Source: Burkholderiales bacterium (GTDB taxonomy: Bacteria; Pseudomonadota; Gammaproteobacteria; Burkholderiales; WYBJ01). From it: a stretch of 64,000 nucleotides of DNA. Within the stretch, counting starts at the first letter, position 1. Each line of letters begins with the position of its first letter. The notes under the pieces were generated by a model. That model worked only from the letters and a program-made list of their open reading frames with translations, was not told where the DNA came from and did no database searches. The translations under genes and the position numbers were made by a program. The stretch covers positions 28,341 through 92,340 of the forward strand of contig JADLAC010000014.1 in NCBI GenBank assembly GCA_020848435.1. Direction: 5' to 3'. Of this stretch, positions 39,803 through 49,743 are shown piece by piece.

Positions 39803-40399
39803 CTAGAGCGCCCGGCGCTCGATGACGGCGCGCGCCAGCGTGCCGGCGTCGACATGCTCGATCTCGCCGCCGACGGGCAGACCGCGCGCGATGCGGCTCA
39901 CCGTGACGCCGCGGCTCGCCAGCATCTCGCCGATGAAATGCGCGGTAGCTTCACCTTCGTTGGTGAAATTGGTGGCGAGCACGACCTCCCTGACCACCCC
40001 GTCGGCGGCCCGCTGCAGCATGCGATCGAGATGGATGTCCTTCGGCCCGATGCCGTCGAGCGGGGACAGCCGTCCCATGAGCACGAAATACAGCCCGCGG
40101 TAGCATTGCGCCTGCTCGAGCATCGCCAGATCGGCCGGCGTCTCGACCACGCACAAGAGCGCGGCATCACGCTGTGCCGAGCTGCACAACGCGCACACCG
40201 CCGTTTCACTGAAGTTATTGCAGCGCTCGCAGTGGCGCACGGACTCCAGCACCCGGGTCAGTGCCGCGCCGAGGCGGGCGGCGCCCGCGCGGTCGCGCTG
40301 GAGCAAGTGGAACGCCATGCGCTGGGCGGACTTGGCCCCGACACCAGGCAGGCAACGCAAGGCGGTGATCAGCTCTTCCAGGCTCGGCGGATTCTTCAT
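39803..40399 (-). CDS. recR: Recombination mediator protein RecR
   Basis: A 198-residue recombination and gap-repair protein that works with RecF and RecO. It shows the N-terminal helix-hairpin-helix ([20 protein letters not shown]), the four-cysteine zinc motif (CERCNN and CALC), and the Toprim domain ([33 protein letters not shown]). The length equals the typical 198-201 residues. It is third in dnaX-ybaB-recR; the gap to ybaB is 203 bases, longer than in many relatives. Confidence 0.96.
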   Translation of the reverse strand: MKNPPSLEELITALRCLPGVGAKSAQRMAFHLLQRDRAGAARLGAALTRVLESVRHCERCNNFSETAVCALCSSAQRDAALLCVVETPADLAMLEQAQCYRGLYFVLMGRLSPLDGIGPKDIHLDRMLQRAADGVVREVVLATNFTNEGEATAHFIGEMLASRGVTVSRIARGLPVGGEIEHVDAGTLARAVIERRAL

Positions 40400-40602
40400 C
40401 GTTATGCGTGCGCCGCGCGCGCGCGGTGCGTCGCAGCGGACATTGGCTCGGGCACTCCTGCCGTCGGGCGGTGCGGGTGCGCGGATCGTCTCCGCGGCGG
40501 CGCAACTCGACTACGTCGGAACATTCAGCATGGCCTTCACCGCGTGCGGTTGCGCCGTTCGACTCGGCAGTGGCGAAAGCGGCTGCGGGACAACGCCCCG
40601 CG

Positions 40603-40929
40603 CTAGAACGGCAGCTTCATGCCCGGCGGCAGATTCAGGCCGGCGGTGAATCCCGCCATCTTCTCCTGCGAGGTCGCCTCGGCCTTGCGCACGGCATCGT
40701 TGAACGCGGCCGCGACCAGGTCCTCGACCATGTCCTTGTCATCGCCGAGCAGGCTCGGGTCGATGCTGACGCGCTTCACGTCGTTGCGGCACGTCATGAC
40801 GACTTTCACCAGCCCCGCTCCCGACTGGCCCTCGACTTCGATGCTGGCAAGGCTCTCTTGCACCTTGCGCATGTTGTCCTGCATCTGTTGCGCCTGCTTC
40901 ATGAGCTGCGCCAAGCCGCCTTTCATCAT
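40603..40929 (-). CDS. ybaB: YbaB/EbfC family nucleoid-associated protein
   Basis: A 108-residue DNA-binding protein starting [20 protein letters not shown], with the central [28 protein letters not shown] and the helical tail. It dimerises and binds DNA as tweezers. It lies 29 bases after dnaX and ahead of recR, the usual arrangement. Confidence 0.94.
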   Translation of the reverse strand: MMKGGLAQLMKQAQQMQDNMRKVQESLASIEVEGQSGAGLVKVVMTCRNDVKRVSIDPSLLGDDKDMVEDLVAAAFNDAVRKAEATSQEKMAGFTAGLNLPPGMKLPF

Positions 40930-40958
40930 CTCGACCTCGTCTTTCCGCGCATAGCGGA

Positions 40959-42551
40959 TCAGTGCTGGGGTTTGATCGAATCGGGGACCACGCGGGCGCC
41001 GAAGCCTTCGACCAGCTCACGCACGAACGGATCCGCATCCAATGACTGCGCAGCGCTCGCGAGCTTGTCGCGCCGCTCGCGCTCGTCGAGCTGGGCCGGG
41101 GTGGGCCCGGCCGGCTCGCCGACCCCGATCTTGAGCCGGACACCGCGCCCGAGATGCTCTTCGACCGCCACCCGCAACCGCTCCTGCGGACCCTTCTCGA
41201 GCAGGTGCTGGTGCGCCGAGGCGAGCCGCAGCTCGATCACCTCGCCCGATTGTCCCACGAGCTCGCAGTTCTGCGCGAGCTGGCGCGCCATGCCCGAGAG
41301 CTTCAGCGCGGCGAGCAGCCCCGCCCAATCGCCGATTCGACCTTCGGGCGCGGCGGGCGAAGCGCTGTTCGCTGCCTGCGCCGATGTCACCGGCCGGGCG
41401 TTGGCTCGCCCCGAGGCCGCCGGCGGTTGCGCGTGCACGCCCGCTGCCGCCGCGGCGAGACCATCCGTGGTCTGCGGAGCAAACGCAAGCATGCGCATGA
41501 GCGTCATGGTGAAGCCCGCATACTCGTCCGGCGCAAGCACGATGTCTGCCCGTCCCTGGGCGGTGATCTGGTAGTAGAGCTGCACATCCTGCGGCGTGAA
41601 GCGCTGCGCCAGCGCGCGAACCGCGGCGGCATCGGCATCGTCCGCCGCCAGCGCCCCCGGCACCACTTGCGCGAGCGCGATGCGATGCCATAGCGTGCCC
41701 AGCTCCTGTAGCGCTTGCTCGAACGAAATACCGTGCGCCGCCATTTCATCGGCTTGGGCGATCAGCGCGGGACCGTCTCCATCGGCGAGCGCGCTCAGGA
41801 GCTGCTGCAAGTGAGCCTGTCCGACCAGACCCAGCATGGCCGCCACCGAGCTCGCGCGCACCTCCCCGCCGCCGTGGGCAATCGCCTGGTCGAGCAGCGA
41901 CAGCGCGTCGCGCAGGCTGCCGCGTGCCGCCTGCGCGAGCGCCGCGAGCGCCGCCGGCTCGGACGCGATGCCCTCCTCGCCCAGGATGGTGCCCAGGCGG
42001 GCGCGAATCTGCTCGGCCGGGATCTGGCGCAGGTTGAATTGCAGGCAGCGCGAGAGCACCGTCACCGGCACCTTCTGCGGATCGGTGGTGGCGAGCACGA
42101 ACTTGACGTGCTCGGGCGGCTCCTCCAGCGTCTTCAGCATGGCGTTGAAGGAATGCCCGGAGAGCTGGTGCACCTCGTCGATCACGTACACCTTGTAGCG
42201 TCCGGCGGTCGGCGCATAGAGCGCGTTCTCCAGCAGCTCGCGCATCTTGTCGACCTGGGTATTGGAGGCCGCATCGACTTCGAGCAGATCGACGAAGCGG
42301 CCCGAGTCGATGCCCGTGCAGGCGCCACACTGCCCGCACGGCGTCGCGCTGACCCCACGCTCGCAATTGAACGCCTTGGCGAGAATGCGCGCCAGCGTAG
42401 TCTTGCCCACGCCGCGCGTGCCGGTGAAGAGATAGGCGTGGTGCAGGCGCTGCGCGCCGAGCGCGTTGGTCAGCGCCTGCACCACGTGCTCTTGACCGAC
42501 CAACTGGTCGAACGTCTTGGGCCGCCACTTGCGCGCGAGCGCCTGTGCCAT
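40959..42551 (-). CDS. dnaX: DNA polymerase III subunits tau/gamma
   Basis: A 530-residue clamp-loader ATPase from ATG 42551 (a GTG two codons earlier is possible). Walker [14 protein letters not shown], the four-cysteine zinc module (around [16 protein letters not shown]), Walker B IDEVHQLS and sensor [10 protein letters not shown] are all visible. After the AAA+ and collar domains (to about residue 370) comes an Ala/Pro linker and the C-terminal tau domain ([17 protein letters not shown] and on) that binds the polymerase alpha subunit. No A-rich slippery sequence for a gamma frameshift was found. Confidence 0.95.
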   Translation of the reverse strand: MAQALARKWRPKTFDQLVGQEHVVQALTNALGAQRLHHAYLFTGTRGVGKTTLARILAKAFNCERGVSATPCGQCGACTGIDSGRFVDLLEVDAASNTQVDKMRELLENALYAPTAGRYKVYVIDEVHQLSGHSFNAMLKTLEEPPEHVKFVLATTDPQKVPVTVLSRCLQFNLRQIPAEQIRARLGTILGEEGIASEPAALAALAQAARGSLRDALSLLDQAIAHGGGEVRASSVAAMLGLVGQAHLQQLLSALADGDGPALIAQADEMAAHGISFEQALQELGTLWHRIALAQVVPGALAADDADAAAVRALAQRFTPQDVQLYYQITAQGRADIVLAPDEYAGFTMTLMRMLAFAPQTTDGLAAAAAGVHAQPPAASGRANARPVTSAQAANSASPAAPEGRIGDWAGLLAALKLSGMARQLAQNCELVGQSGEVIELRLASAHQHLLEKGPQERLRVAVEEHLGRGVRLKIGVGEPAGPTPAQLDERERRDKLASAAQSLDADPFVRELVEGFGARVVPDSIKPQH

Positions 42552-42599
42552 GGTCACGCGCCCAGGTGCGCCTGCGGCGTCGCCACGGCAGACACGCCG

Positions 42600-43142
42600 C
42601 TAGAAGTGATACTGCAAGCGGACCTGATGGAAGTTGATGCCCTGGTTGGGGTGCTTGATGCCGGCATTGGAAAGATGCTGATAACGGTAACCCAGGTCGA
42701 AGGCTTGCCGCTGACCGAAGCGCAGCCCGATGCCGACATGATCGCCGAACTGGAACTGAGTGCTGAAGCGCCGCTCGGTGCTGACCGAGGTGTGGGACAG
42801 CCAATGGACCCCGATGCCGAGCTCCGCGTAAGGCGATAGCGCGCCCGGGTTTGTCTGCTGGACCCGGAACACGGGCGTAAAACCGAGATCGGACACGCTG
42901 CTGTTGGTGCGCATCGGGCTGTCGTTCGACCAGTGGCCGAAGCTCAAGTCCCAATAGCCGCCGATGTGCCAATTCGGCCCCAGCGCCCAGCGCTTGCCCC
43001 AATTCCACTGCAACCCGATGCGACCCATGTCGACCGAAGCGTTGGAAGAATCCGAGCTGCCGAGCTCGAGCGATATGCCGTCGACCGCGCGGGCGGCGGG
43101 AATCGCGAGCAGCAAACAACACACAACGACCAACCGGCGCAT
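42600..43142 (-). CDS. pagL: Lipid A 3-O-deacylase PagL-like outer-membrane protein
   Basis: A 180-residue protein with a signal peptide (MRRLVVVCCLLLAIPAARA) and beta-barrel-type strands. The start at 43142 has a GGGAG ribosome binding site. The C-terminal signature YRYQHLSNAGIKHPNQG contains the PagL catalytic His156 and Ser158, and the protein ends with a phenylalanine as outer-membrane barrels do. The family removes the 3-position acyl chain of lipid A in the outer leaflet. The residue at the position of the third catalytic member (Glu in Pseudomonas PagL) seems to be Asn170. Confidence 0.82.
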   Translation of the reverse strand: MRRLVVVCCLLLAIPAARAVDGISLELGSSDSSNASVDMGRIGLQWNWGKRWALGPNWHIGGYWDLSFGHWSNDSPMRTNSSVSDLGFTPVFRVQQTNPGALSPYAELGIGVHWLSHTSVSTERRFSTQFQFGDHVGIGLRFGQRQAFDLGYRYQHLSNAGIKHPNQGINFHQVRLQYHF

Positions 43143-43188
43143 GTCTACTCCCAGTGAAGCGCGCACCGACAACGAGGAACGCGGGGGG

Positions 43189-43286
43189 CGGCGAGCCTAA
43201 CCCCCGGCACTTGCAGAGAATAGCTGTGGCTGCTTCCTTCCGGACCTGACCAGGTTCACTACCATGCAATGCGGGGAGGCCCGCCG
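43189..43286 (-). ncRNA. ffs: Signal recognition particle 4.5S RNA
   Basis: The minus strand holds the invariable core GGTCAGGTCCGGAAGGAAGC of bacterial SRP RNA, including the GGAA tetraloop and the asymmetric loop. The flanking sequences fold into one long hairpin: GGCGGGCCTCCCC at the 5' side can pair with GGGGGTTAGGCTCGCC at the 3' side. Size is about 98 bases. A candidate -10 (CATACT, 43298-43293) with -35 TGGATC 17 bases upstream agrees with a start near 43286. Confidence 0.93.
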
Positions 43287-43339
43287 CGGCCAAGTATGCC
43301 CGGAAACCGCCTCCTGATCCAGCTTCGCGGCGCGCGCCT

Positions 43340-43867
43340 TTAGTGCGAGGGCTGCGGCGCGTGGCTTAGGCGCTCGGTCATGGCGATGGCCAGCGCCGAG
43401 AGCACGAAGGCGAGATGGATCAGCGTCTGCCACATCAAGGTCTTGTCGTCCAGGCTGGGCGCGTTGATGAAGGTCTTGAGCAGATGTATGGACGAAATGC
43501 CGATGATCGCCGTGGCGAGCTTCACCTTCAGCACGCCCGCATTCACGTGCGAGAGCCATTCGGGCTGGTCCGGGTGACCCTCGAGATCCAGGCGCGATAC
43601 GAAGGTCTCGTAACCGCCGACGATCACCATCACCAGCAGGTTGGCGATCATCACCACGTCGATCAGGCCGAGCACGATCAACATGATCTCGGCCTCCTGG
43701 ATGGTGTTCGCCGTGCTGACCAGGTGCCACAGCTCGATCATGAAGCGGTAGACGTAAACGCCTTGAGCCACGATCAGGCCGAGATAAAGCGGAGCCTGCA
43801 ACCAGCGGCTCATGAAGATGAAATTGGGCAGCGGCCTCAGCGGCCGGAAGGCTTGTGGATAATCCAT
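43340..43867 (-). CDS. UPF0114 (YqhA) family membrane protein
   Basis: A 175-residue membrane protein with about four hydrophobic helices ([50 protein letters not shown], a third around [15 protein letters not shown], and a fourth near the end). The block [26 protein letters not shown] is typical of the YqhA/UPF0114 family, TIGR00645. Its biochemical role is unknown. The start could also be Met19. It stands alone, transcribed toward the SRP RNA gene, about 350 bases from the divergent acs. Confidence 0.87.
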   Translation of the reverse strand: MDYPQAFRPLRPLPNFIFMSRWLQAPLYLGLIVAQGVYVYRFMIELWHLVSTANTIQEAEIMLIVLGLIDVVMIANLLVMVIVGGYETFVSRLDLEGHPDQPEWLSHVNAGVLKVKLATAIIGISSIHLLKTFINAPSLDDKTLMWQTLIHLAFVLSALAIAMTERLSHAPQPSH

Positions 43868-44217
43868 GGCTGCAACGAGTCGGTCCTAGCGGCAAAAAAG
43901 AGCGCGCCGGCGGCGCCGGCGCGGCGCGAAGTGTACCGGATCGCCGGCCGGGCGAGAATGGCACCGAACGTCATACCATCGCCGGCAGGCACGCGCTGGG
44001 AACATGGTGCCGCCGCCGACGAGCAGGCAAGGCGCGCGCCGCTCGCGCGGGACGCAGAAGCAGGAGGATGTAACGCCCGCTCGCCGCGCCAGCTCGGCCG
44101 TCCCTGACCGGCCGGAACTTTACAGCACGCGGCATTAGTGATTCCATAAGCCCACGTTCGCGTCAGGCACGCCGCGGCCAGCCAGGCGCCGCGCCGCGCC
44201 CATGAGAGGAGCCAGTA
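43868..44217. other. Divergent intergenic region ahead of acs
   Basis: 350 bases between the YqhA-type gene and acs. No coding frame is persuasive. The acs-proximal part includes TTTACAGCACGCGGCATTAG and a GAGAGGAG ribosome binding site 9 bases before the acs ATG. No clear sigma-70 promoter or regulator palindrome was seen. Confidence 0.35.
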
Positions 44218-46182
<1,965 letters not shown>

Positions 46183-46385
46183 GGACCGGTGGGGTGTTGG
46201 GCGCAGGCCGATGCCGGCGCACAGCGACGTGATGGATTAATTCGCAATGCGGCCATTCTGGATCAGCCGAAAGCGCTGGCTCAGCGCAGGCGCAGTTGTA
46301 GGCGGACCACGGCGGAGCCTTTCCGGCGCGGCGACGATGTAGTCCCGCGACGGGCGCCCGCATACATCGGATCGGCCAGAGTCTC

Positions 46386-46583
46386 ATGCGTAAACCCGGC
46401 ATCGACCAGCAGCGCCTGATCGCGACCTTCATCCTCGGCGGCGTGTTGTTCAACTACCCGATCCTGTCGCTGTTCAACACCTCTTCCAGCCTGTTAGGCA
46501 TTCCGGTGCTGTACGTGTACGTCTTTCTCGCCTGGGGCTTCGTGATCGGCCTGGTCGCCTGGATCGCGGAGCGTCCCCGCTAG
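46386..46583 (+). CDS. Small two-helix membrane protein upstream of the symporter-kinase
   Basis: A 65-residue protein with two predicted transmembrane helices (LIATFILGGVLFNYPILSLF and VLYVYVFLAWGFVIGLVAWI) separated by a short NTSSSLLGIP loop. It ends with the positively charged ERPR. Size and position resemble DUF4212-like small subunits of the SSS transporters. It lies 21 bases ahead of the SSS-type kinase, so a role as an accessory subunit of the sensor's transporter domain is plausible. No family was recognised with certainty. Confidence 0.7.
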   Translation: MRKPGIDQQRLIATFILGGVLFNYPILSLFNTSSSLLGIPVLYVYVFLAWGFVIGLVAWIAERPR

Positions 46584-46604
46584 GCGAGCGCGCGAGCCGC
46601 CGCC

Positions 46605-49358
46605 GTGCTCCAGGGCTGGGTGATCGTCCTCACGTCCTTCGCCTATCTCTGCCTGCTGTTCGCGATCGCCTTCTACGGCGACCGGCGCGCCGACCGCGGC
46701 CGCTCGATCATCGCCAATCCGTATATCTATTCGCTTTCGCTCGCTGTCTATGCGACCGCGTGGACCTTCTACGGCAGTGTCGGGCGCGCCGCCGCCGACG
46801 GCATCGGCTTTCTGCCGATCTACCTCGGCCCGACGCTGATGGCCGTGCTGTGGTGGATGTGCCTGCGCAAGATCATCCGCATCAGCAAGGTGAACCGCAT
46901 CACCTCGCTCGCGGACTTCGTCGCTTCCCGCTACGGCAAGAGCGCGCTGCTCGCCGGGCTGGTCACCGTGATCGCGGTGCTCGGCATCCTGCCCTACATC
47001 TCGCTGCAGCTCAAAGCCATATCCAATAGCTTCACCATCCTGGTGCAATACCCCGCGATCGAGATGCCCGACAAGCAGCGCTCGGTCGCGGTCCTGCAGG
47101 ACACCGCCTTCTATGTCGCGATGATCCTGGCGGGCTTCACCATCGCCTTCGGAACCCGCGAGCTCGACGCCGCCGAACGCCACGAAGGCATGGTCGCCGC
47201 CGTCGCGTTCGAGTCGCTCGTGAAACTGCTCGCCTTCGTGGCAGTCGGTGCGTTCGTCACGTTCGGCATGTTCGACGGCCTGGCCGATCTGTTCACCCGC
47301 GCGCGCGCCGACCCGCGCATCGAGCCGCTGATGACGCCCTTCGACGACTTCTCCAACTACGCGAGCTGGACCTGGCTCACGGTGCTCTCCATGCTCGCGA
47401 TCATGTTCCTGCCGCGCCAGTTCCAATTGGCCGTGATCGAGAACGTCGACGAAAAGCACTTGCGCACCGCGGTCTGGTTGTTTCCGCTCTACATGCTGGC
47501 GATCAACGTGTTCGTGATACCGATCGCCTTCGGCGGCTTGCTGAGCTTTCCCAAGGGTGGGGTCGATGCCGACACCTTCGTCCTCACCCTGCCGATGGCC
47601 GAGCAGCACACCGCGCTCGCCCTGCTCGCCTTCGTCGGCGGCCTGTCGGCCGCCACCGGGATGGTGATCGTGGAAACGATCGCGCTCTCGACCATGGTTT
47701 GCAACGACCTGGTGATGCCTGCGTTGCTGCGCAGCCGGCGCCTGCGCCTGAACGAGCGCCAGGATCTGTCCAGCCTGCTGCTCGACATCCGGCGCTGGGC
47801 GATCGTCGTCATCATCATGCTCGGTTACCTGTACTTCCGGCTCGCCGGCGAAGCCTACGCGCTGGTGTCCATCGGCCTGATCTCTTTCGCCGCCGTGGCC
47901 CAGTTCGGGCCGGCCATCCTCGGCGGGATCTACTGGAAAGGCGGCACGCGCGCGGGCGCGTTGGCAGGGTTGAGCGCGGGCTTCGTCATCTGGGCGTACA
48001 CGCTGCTCCTGCCGGCGTTCGCGCGCTCCCAATGGCTGCCCCAATCCCTGCTGACCGAGGGTCCGTTCGGTATCGCGCTGCTGAAGCCGCTCGAGCTGTT
48101 CGGCCTGGCCGGCCTCGACCAGATCACGCACGCCATGATCTGGAGCATGCTGTTCAATATCGGCCTCTATATCGGCGTGTCGCTCACCTCGCGCCAGAGC
48201 GTGGTCGAGCACGGCCAGGCGACGCTGTTCGTCGACGTCTTCACCAAGACGCGCGAGCCCTCGTCGTTCTGGCGCGGCACGGCCTCGACCCGCGAGCTGC
48301 GGATCCTGGTTGGGCGTTTCCTCGGCCCGGAACGCGCCCAGGAACAATTCGCTGCGCTCGCACGCGAGCGCAGCCTGCGATCGCTCGAAGACCTGCCCGG
48401 CGACGCCGAGTGCGTGCATTTCGCCGAGCGCTTGCTGGCGGGAGCGGTGGGCGCATCCTCCGCCCGCGTGCTCATCGCCTCGGTGGTCGAGGAAGAGCCG
48501 CTCGGCATCGAGGAGGTGATGAACATCCTCGACGAAACCTCGCACGTCATCGCCTATAGTCACCAGCTCGAGGAGAAGTCGCGCGAGCTGGAAGCCGCGA
48601 CGACCGGGCTGCGCGCGGCCAACGAGCGTCTGACCGAGCTCGACCGGATGAAGGACGATTTCATCTCGACCGTAAGCCATGAGCTGCGCACGCCGCTCAC
48701 CTCGATCAGGGCGCTGTCTGAGATACTGCACGACAATCCCGATCTCGATCGAGCGCAGCGGGTGCGCTTTCTCGGCATCGTGATCAAGGAGTCGGAACGC
48801 CTCACCCGGCTCATCAACCAGGTGCTCGACTTGGCGAAGATCGAATCGGGCAAGGCGCAGTGGCACAATTCCGAGCTCGACCTGCGCGACATCATCGACG
48901 ATGCGCTCGCGGCGACCCGAGGCCTGTTCGAGGAGAAGAACGTTGCCCTCGCCACCCAGCTCGCCGCGGACGTGCCGCGGCTGGTCGGCGATCGCGACCG
49001 CTTGATGCAAGTGATGCTCAACCTGATCTCGAACGCCGTCAAATTCTGCGCACCGGACAGCGGCCGCGTTCGTGTGTCGATGCACCGGCAGGGCGACTGC
49101 GTGCAAGTCGACGTTGGCGACAACGGCATCGGTATCAGCGCGGAGAACCAGCGCATCGTATTCGAAAAGTTCCGCCAAGTCGGCGACACCCTCACGGACC
49201 GCCCCCAAGGCACCGGGCTCGGCCTGCCGATCTGCCGCCAGATCATCAATCACTTCGGCGGCCGGCTGTGGGTCGAAAGCCGCCTCGGCGAAGGCTCGAC
49301 GTTCTCGTTCACCTTGCCGCTCGATCCCCGCGCGAGCGACGACAAGCTCGCGGCATGA
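46605..49358 (+). CDS. Sodium/solute symporter-histidine kinase hybrid sensor (CbrA/CrbS-like)
   Basis: A 917-residue membrane sensor with a GTG start. The first about 510 residues form an SSS-family domain with 12-13 helices (TWTFYGSVGRAAADGIGFLP, NRITSLADFVASRYGKS). After a linker with a short coiled coil come the HisKA H-box with phosphorylatable His near residue 692 (DFISTVSHELRTPLTSI), N-box (VMLNLISNAVKFC), G1 (DNGIGIS) and G2 (GTGLGLPI). No PAS domain was seen in the linker. The next gene is a receiver-only regulator 16 bases away. Such kinases (CrbS, CbrA) control acs and carboxylate use; the gene is directly downstream of acs. Confidence 0.9.
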   Translation: MLQGWVIVLTSFAYLCLLFAIAFYGDRRADRGRSIIANPYIYSLSLAVYATAWTFYGSVGRAAADGIGFLPIYLGPTLMAVLWWMCLRKIIRISKVNRITSLADFVASRYGKSALLAGLVTVIAVLGILPYISLQLKAISNSFTILVQYPAIEMPDKQRSVAVLQDTAFYVAMILAGFTIAFGTRELDAAERHEGMVAAVAFESLVKLLAFVAVGAFVTFGMFDGLADLFTRARADPRIEPLMTPFDDFSNYASWTWLTVLSMLAIMFLPRQFQLAVIENVDEKHLRTAVWLFPLYMLAINVFVIPIAFGGLLSFPKGGVDADTFVLTLPMAEQHTALALLAFVGGLSAATGMVIVETIALSTMVCNDLVMPALLRSRRLRLNERQDLSSLLLDIRRWAIVVIIMLGYLYFRLAGEAYALVSIGLISFAAVAQFGPAILGGIYWKGGTRAGALAGLSAGFVIWAYTLLLPAFARSQWLPQSLLTEGPFGIALLKPLELFGLAGLDQITHAMIWSMLFNIGLYIGVSLTSRQSVVEHGQATLFVDVFTKTREPSSFWRGTASTRELRILVGRFLGPERAQEQFAALARERSLRSLEDLPGDAECVHFAERLLAGAVGASSARVLIASVVEEEPLGIEEVMNILDETSHVIAYSHQLEEKSRELEAATTGLRAANERLTELDRMKDDFISTVSHELRTPLTSIRALSEILHDNPDLDRAQRVRFLGIVIKESERLTRLINQVLDLAKIESGKAQWHNSELDLRDIIDDALAATRGLFEEKNVALATQLAADVPRLVGDRDRLMQVMLNLISNAVKFCAPDSGRVRVSMHRQGDCVQVDVGDNGIGISAENQRIVFEKFRQVGDTLTDRPQGTGLGLPICRQIINHFGGRLWVESRLGEGSTFSFTLPLDPRASDDKLAA

Positions 49359-49374
49359 TCCGCGAAGGAGGCGC

Positions 49375-49743
49375 ATGGCCAAGCGCGTGTTGATCGCCGA
49401 CGACGAACCGAACATCGTGTTGTCGCTCGAGTTCCTGCTGGTCCAGGCCGGCTACGAGGTCGCGACCGCGGCCACCGGCGAGGCCACCCTCGATACGGCA
49501 CGACGGATCCATCCCGACTTGATCCTGCTCGACGTGATGCTGCCGCGCAAGAACGGATTCGAGGTCTGTCAAACCGTGCGCGCGGACCCGCAGTTGAGCG
49601 CCACCAAGATCGTCATGCTGACGGCGAAGGGTCGCAGCACCGAAATCGCCAAGGGGCTCGCGCTCGGCGCCGATGCGTACGTCACCAAGCCATTCGGCAC
49701 GCGCGAGCTGGTCGACACGGTACGCACGCTGATCGGCCCATGA
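49375..49743 (+). CDS. Single-domain response regulator
   Basis: A 122-residue stand-alone receiver domain. The acidic pair is in LIADDEPN, the phospho-acceptor is Asp53 in LILLDVMLPRKNGFEV, the conserved Thr in VMLTAKG, and the Lys in YVTKPFGTREL. There is no output domain. An AAGGAGG ribosome binding site precedes. The stop overlaps the next gene (sensor-exonuclease fusion) by ATGA. It is the probable phosphate acceptor of the neighbouring kinase and may pass the signal by protein-protein contact. Confidence 0.9.
   Translation: MAKRVLIADDEPNIVLSLEFLLVQAGYEVATAATGEATLDTARRIHPDLILLDVMLPRKNGFEVCQTVRADPQLSATKIVMLTAKGRSTEIAKGLALGADAYVTKPFGTRELVDTVRTLIGP

Noticed and set aside
40959..42551. Possible programmed frameshift in dnaX
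   Set aside because: No A-rich slippery heptamer or following hairpin was found; the full-length tau form reads through normally.
46494..49415. A 973-codon open frame on the minus strand
   Set aside because: It is exactly antisense to the symporter-kinase gene, is rich in Arg, Glu, His and Gln with no family resemblance, and exists because of high GC at third positions.
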